Part shown: positions 36,853 to 40,950 of the stretch, in pieces | Position numbering within the stretch: position 1 is the stretch's first letter | How the letters are laid out: every line of letters starts with the position of its first letter | Source: Marinifilaceae bacterium | Lineage (GTDB): Bacteria > Bacteroidota > Bacteroidia > Bacteroidales > Marinifilaceae | NCBI GenBank assembly: GCA_016744515.1 | Contig: JADGEF010000014.1 | Location: 1-40,950, forward strand | Direction: 5' to 3' | Length of the DNA: 40,950 nucleotides | Translations under genes and position numbers: made by a program | The notes under the pieces: model-generated | Told to the model about the DNA's origin: nothing | Databases searched by the model: none | The model's input: only the letters and a program-made list of their open reading frames with translations

Positions 36853-37845
36853 ATGGCAATATTAGCTTTCCAGAAACCGGACAAAGTTATTATGCTCGAC
36901 GCTGACGATCGATTCGGAAAATTCGAATTTCGTCCATTAGAGCCAGGATATGGTATTACAATAGGTAACGCCTTAAGAAGAATATTACTTTCTTCTTTAG
37001 AGGGATATGCTATTACTACTATTAAGGTTCAAGGTGTTGATCATGAGTTTTCTACTGTACCAGGTGTTATTGAGGACGTAACCGAAATGATCCTGAACTT
37101 GAAACAAGTTCGGTTTAAACAAAAGGTTGAAGAAGTTGATCGTGAATTGGTAACTGTTACCATTTCGGATCAAGAAACTTTTACAGCAGGCGATATTAAC
37201 AAGTTCCTAACTGGTTTCGAAGTGTTGAATCCTGAGCTTGTGATTTGTAGAATGGACAGCTCTGCCAAATTGCAATTGGATTTGACTATCAATAAAGGTC
37301 GTGGTTATGTTCCTTCAGTAGAGAACAAGCCTGTTGATGCTGAATTTGGAGTAATTCCAATTGACGCTATTCACACACCAATTAAGAACGTGAAGTTCAA
37401 TGTTGAAAACTATCGTGTAGAGCAGAAGACTGACTATGAAAAGTTGATATTCGAAATCACTACTGATGGTTCGATTCATCCAAAAGAAGCGTTGAAAGAA
37501 GCTGCTAAAGTGCTTATTTATCACTTCATGCTATTCTCAGATGAAAAGATTACTCTTGACACTGATGAGAAGTTTGCAAACGAAGAGTTTGATGAAGAAG
37601 TTCTACACATGCGTCAACTTCTTAAGACTAAGTTGGTAGATATGGATCTTTCTGTAAGAGCATTGAACTGCTTGAAAGCTGCTGATGTTGATACATTAGG
37701 AGAACTTGTTCAATTCAACAGAAACGACCTATTGAAATTTAGAAACTTTGGTAAGAAATCTTTAACCGAGTTAGATGATTTATTAGAATCATTGAATCTT
37801 ACTTTCGGTATGGATATTTCTAAGTATAAATTAGATAAGGAATAA
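36853..37845 (+). CDS. rpoA: DNA-directed RNA polymerase subunit alpha
   Basis: This 330-residue subunit dimerises to start RNA polymerase assembly. The N-terminal domain (about 1-235) has [20 protein letters not shown] and [11 protein letters not shown]. After a linker, the C-terminal domain (about 255-330) has [20 protein letters not shown] and [19 protein letters not shown], which contacts UP elements and activators. Its place between rpsD and rplQ is universal. Confidence 0.99.
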   Translation: MAILAFQKPDKVIMLDADDRFGKFEFRPLEPGYGITIGNALRRILLSSLEGYAITTIKVQGVDHEFSTVPGVIEDVTEMILNLKQVRFKQKVEEVDRELVTVTISDQETFTAGDINKFLTGFEVLNPELVICRMDSSAKLQLDLTINKGRGYVPSVENKPVDAEFGVIPIDAIHTPIKNVKFNVENYRVEQKTDYEKLIFEITTDGSIHPKEALKEAAKVLIYHFMLFSDEKITLDTDEKFANEEFDEEVLHMRQLLKTKLVDMDLSVRALNCLKAADVDTLGELVQFNRNDLLKFRNFGKKSLTELDDLLESLNLTFGMDISKYKLDKE

Positions 37846-37851
37846 GGTAAA

Positions 37852-38340
37852 ATGAGACATAGAAAAAGATTTAATCACCTAGGAAGAAAAGCTGCCCACA
37901 GAAAGGCTATGCTTTCGAATATGGCGTCTTCTTTAATCTTACACAAAAGAATCAGCACAACTACTGCTAAAGCAAAAGCTTTAAGAATGTATGTAGAGCC
38001 GTTGATTACTAAAGGTAAGGAAGATACTACTCACTCAAGACGTGTTGTTTTTAGCTATTTAAAGCAAAAAGAAGCCGTTACTGAATTGTTCAGAGAAGTT
38101 GCAGCAAAAGTTGCTACTCGTAACGGAGGTTACACTCGTATTCTTAAGACAGGAAATCGTTTAGGAGATAACGCAGAAATGTGTATTATTGAACTAGTTG
38201 ATTTCAATGAAACTTACGTAACAGAGAAAAAAGCTGAAGTTAAGAAAACTACACGTAGAAGAAAGAGCACTAAGAAAGCTGTTGAAACTACTGAAGTTGA
38301 AGCAACAGATGCTAAAGAGGAAGTTAAAGGCGAAGAGTAA
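37852..38340 (+). CDS. rplQ: 50S ribosomal protein bL17 with extended tail
   Basis: This 162-residue protein near the tunnel exit starts [20 protein letters not shown] and has the core block [20 protein letters not shown]. The core ends near residue 125. A low-complexity Lys/Glu/Thr/Ala tail (about 126-162) makes it some 35 residues longer than the E. coli protein. It is the last gene of the superoperon. Confidence 0.98.
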   Translation: MRHRKRFNHLGRKAAHRKAMLSNMASSLILHKRISTTTAKAKALRMYVEPLITKGKEDTTHSRRVVFSYLKQKEAVTELFREVAAKVATRNGGYTRILKTGNRLGDNAEMCIIELVDFNETYVTEKKAEVKKTTRRRKSTKKAVETTEVEATDAKEEVKGEE

Positions 38341-38362
38341 TCTTTCCTTTTTATATAAAAAG

Positions 38363-38392
38363 AGGGATAAAGTTAAACTTTATCCCTTTTTT
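38363..38392 (+). terminator. terminator of the ribosomal superoperon
   Basis: AGGGATAAAGT (38363-38373) pairs perfectly with ACTTTATCCCT (38377-38387) over a 3-nt loop and runs into six T. It is the first clear terminator since the rpsL promoter 18 kb upstream. Confidence 0.92.
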
Positions 38393-38453
38393 AATGCCCT
38401 AAAGATTTTTGCAACGTTTGCGTAACTACAACATGTTTTTTTCGTAATTTTTA

Positions 38454-38484
38454 TTGAAAAATATTACTTAAATTGCTAGTCTTT
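38454..38484 (+). promoter_or_regulatory. possible eno promoter
   Basis: TTG (38454-38456) and TAGTCTTTA (from 38477), 20 nt apart, approximate the Bacteroidota consensus, though the second box lacks the final G. It lies about 50 nt before the eno ATG. Confidence 0.35.
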
Positions 38485-38506
38485 AGTGCTGAAATACAGA
38501 AGTTAA

Positions 38507-39820
<1,314 letters not shown>

Positions 39821-39843
39821 TTATTAGTCCCGAGCATATATAG

Positions 39844-39871
39844 AAAAAGGAGTCTAACGACTCCTTTTTTT
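39844..39871. terminator. bidirectional terminator between eno and the receiver gene
   Basis: AAAAAGGAGTC (39844-39854) and GACTCCTTTTT (39859-39869) form an 11-bp stem with a TAAC loop. The A/T flanks provide T-runs on both strands. Confidence 0.9.
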
Positions 39872-39895
39872 ATGCCAAAAGATTAAATAATACAT

Positions 39896-40357
39896 TTAGA
39901 TATACTCCTTCATCAAATTGAAAAGGGTTTTAGATTGAAATGGCTTTGATATATATACATCCATACCAACTTCTATAGATACTGCTTTATCTGAAGAAAA
40001 ATAGTTTGCACTAAATGCAATGATTGGAACTCTATAATCTTTGCTTTCTGCTTCAATTTCCCTAATACGTTGAGCAGCCTCAATACCACCCATGATAGGC
40101 ATCTGAAGATCCATTAAGATCATGTCATATTGATTATTCTCAAATAGTTTAACTGCATCCTTGCCGTTTTCTGCTATTTCAACTTTACCTACTCTTGATC
40201 TTAAGTAGATTTCAATCGTTTTTCTATTACTTAGTTTATCTTCAACTAGTAATATTTTTGTTTCATTAATAGGAATATTTCGCTTTTCTATTTCCGTTTT
40301 AACGACTATACAAGAATCGATATTCTCTTCCCAACAAACACGTTCATTTTTTTTCAT
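39896..40357 (-). CDS. stand-alone response regulator receiver protein
   Basis: This 153-residue protein is a single REC domain (about 33-153) after a 32-residue charged N-terminal extension. The acidic pair is E39/D40, the phospho-acceptor is D83 in MILMDLQMPIMGG, the switch residue is S116, and the lysine is K138 in SKPF. There is no output domain. The sequence style (DLQMPIMGGIEAAQRIR) resembles receiver domains at the ends of hybrid histidine kinases, but no kinase is encoded next to it. Its partner and output are unknown; it may act as a phosphorelay intermediate or by protein binding. Confidence 0.88.
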   Translation of the reverse strand: MKKNERVCWEENIDSCIVVKTEIEKRNIPINETKILLVEDKLSNRKTIEIYLRSRVGKVEIAENGKDAVKLFENNQYDMILMDLQMPIMGGIEAAQRIREIEAESKDYRVPIIAFSANYFSSDKAVSIEVGMDVYISKPFQSKTLFNLMKEYI

Positions 40358-40385
40358 ATATGTATATAATTAGTCGAGTAAGAAA

Positions 40386-40452
40386 TTATTTGTTAACTGA
40401 TTAAAGAATAAAATTAGGCATTTATATGATAAGATAAAATCTTATTTGTTAA
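40386..40452. repeat. short repeats between the receiver gene and ettA
   Basis: TTATTTGTTAA occurs directly repeated at 40386-40396 and 40442-40452. A small palindrome TAAGAT-AAA-ATCTTA lies at 40430-40444, ending in the second copy. The AT-rich context makes chance occurrence plausible. Confidence 0.3.
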
Positions 40453-40530
40453 AATATTTTATGATGCTTCTGTGACTGTATTAAACAGGATGGTTTCATG
40501 CTTTTTTGTTTAAGCAAAATTGATTTTAAA

Positions 40531-40560
40531 TTGATCGCGTCATTAGTTTTTTTATTTTTG
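40531..40560 (+). promoter_or_regulatory. ettA promoter
   Basis: TTG (40531-40533), exactly 19 nt, then TATTTTTG (40553-40560) match the Bacteroidota consensus. The leader would be about 84 nt. Confidence 0.7.
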
Positions 40561-40650
40561 TGTGAAATTGATATTTAAGAATATAATGCAGTAGCTTTAA
40601 ACTTATTATCAGTGAATTAAAATTACGAAATTGAGTTAAAATTTATATAG

Positions 40651-40950
40651 ATGGCAGACGATAAGAAGATTATCTTTTCGATGGAGAGAGTGAGTAAAAC
40701 TTTTTCATCTCAAAAAAAAGTATTGAATAATATTAACCTTTCTTTCTTTTACGGAGCGAAGATTGGAATTATTGGTTTAAATGGTTCGGGTAAATCCACA
40801 TTGATTAAAATTATTGCTGGACTTGAACCTGCATTCGATGGTCATGTAGTATGGTCTAAAGATCACAATATTGGTTATTTGGCTCAGGAGCCAGAATTGG
40901 ATGAGAATAAAACTGTAAGAGAAATTGTTGAAGAAGGTGTACAAGAGATT
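40651..40950 (+). CDS. ettA: ABC-F ATPase EttA (energy-dependent translational throttle), N-terminal part
   Basis: The frame opens at ATG 40651 and runs off the window after 100 codons. MADDKKIIFSMERVSKTF is followed by VLNNINLSFFYGAKIGIIGL, Walker A GLNGSGKST, and IGYLAQEPELDENKTVREIV. The GAKIGIIGLNG and YLAQEPELDENKTVRE blocks are those of EttA rather than of Uup or ABC-F antibiotic-resistance proteins. EttA binds the ribosomal E site and gates entry into elongation according to the ATP/ADP ratio. The second ATPase domain and signature motifs are beyond the edge. Confidence 0.88.
   Translation, partial: MADDKKIIFSMERVSKTFSSQKKVLNNINLSFFYGAKIGIIGLNGSGKSTLIKIIAGLEPAFDGHVVWSKDHNIGYLAQEPELDENKTVREIVEEGVQEI

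Overview
This window is a low-GC chromosomal segment from a member of the Bacteroidota. The evidence is a C-terminal TonB-dependent receptor barrel, a type IX secretion/gliding-motility C-terminal domain protein, a DUF4290 gene, near absence of Shine-Dalgarno sequences, and repeated TTG-N18-20-TAnnTTTG promoters. Gene order (rsfS-ftsH-cdsA; a fused str/S10/spc/alpha ribosomal cluster lacking tuf) and protein style suggest a marine Marinilabiliales/Marinifilaceae-like lineage. The genus is inferred only loosely. I saw no rRNA, tRNA, CRISPR array, insertion sequence or prophage.

Left part (1-20 kb), mixed housekeeping genes. It opens with the 3' end of a TonB-dependent receptor, then birA (convergent) and the divergent rsfS-ftsH-cdsA group. 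Next, on the minus strand, come a radical SAM protein, an ABC exporter pair (ATPase then permease), grpE-dnaJ, a secreted TlpA-like thioredoxin, murA, a DUF4290 gene and a UvrD/PcrA helicase. A secreted T9SS-type protein lies on the plus strand. An EF-G paralogue (EF-G2) reads away from the ribosomal cluster.

Centre (20.3-38.4 kb), one long plus-strand ribosomal superoperon: rpsL, rpsG, fusA, rpsJ, rplC, rplD, rplW, rplB, rpsS, rplV, rpsC, rplP, rpmC, rpsQ, rplN, rplX, rplE, rpsN, rpsH, rplF, rplR, rpsE, rpmD, rplO, secY, map, infA, rpmJ, rpsM, rpsK, rpsD, rpoA, rplQ. It is driven by a near-consensus promoter just before rpsL and ends at a strong terminator after rplQ. Three internal gaps (before rpsG, rpsH and rpsD) hold inverted repeats that may be autoregulatory RNA.

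Right edge (38.5-40.95 kb): eno, a convergent stand-alone response-regulator receiver protein, and the first 100 codons of an EttA-type ABC-F translation factor.

Most of the window is ordinary core genome and I see no clear new multi-gene system. The most interesting points are local: MurA carries Asp instead of the fosfomycin-target Cys; EF-G2 has lost the catalytic switch-II His; grpE-dnaJ has interlocked inverted repeats around its promoter; the ribosomal operon has structured gaps and one anomalous strong Shine-Dalgarno at rplF; and DUF4290 is a gene of unknown function beside murA.
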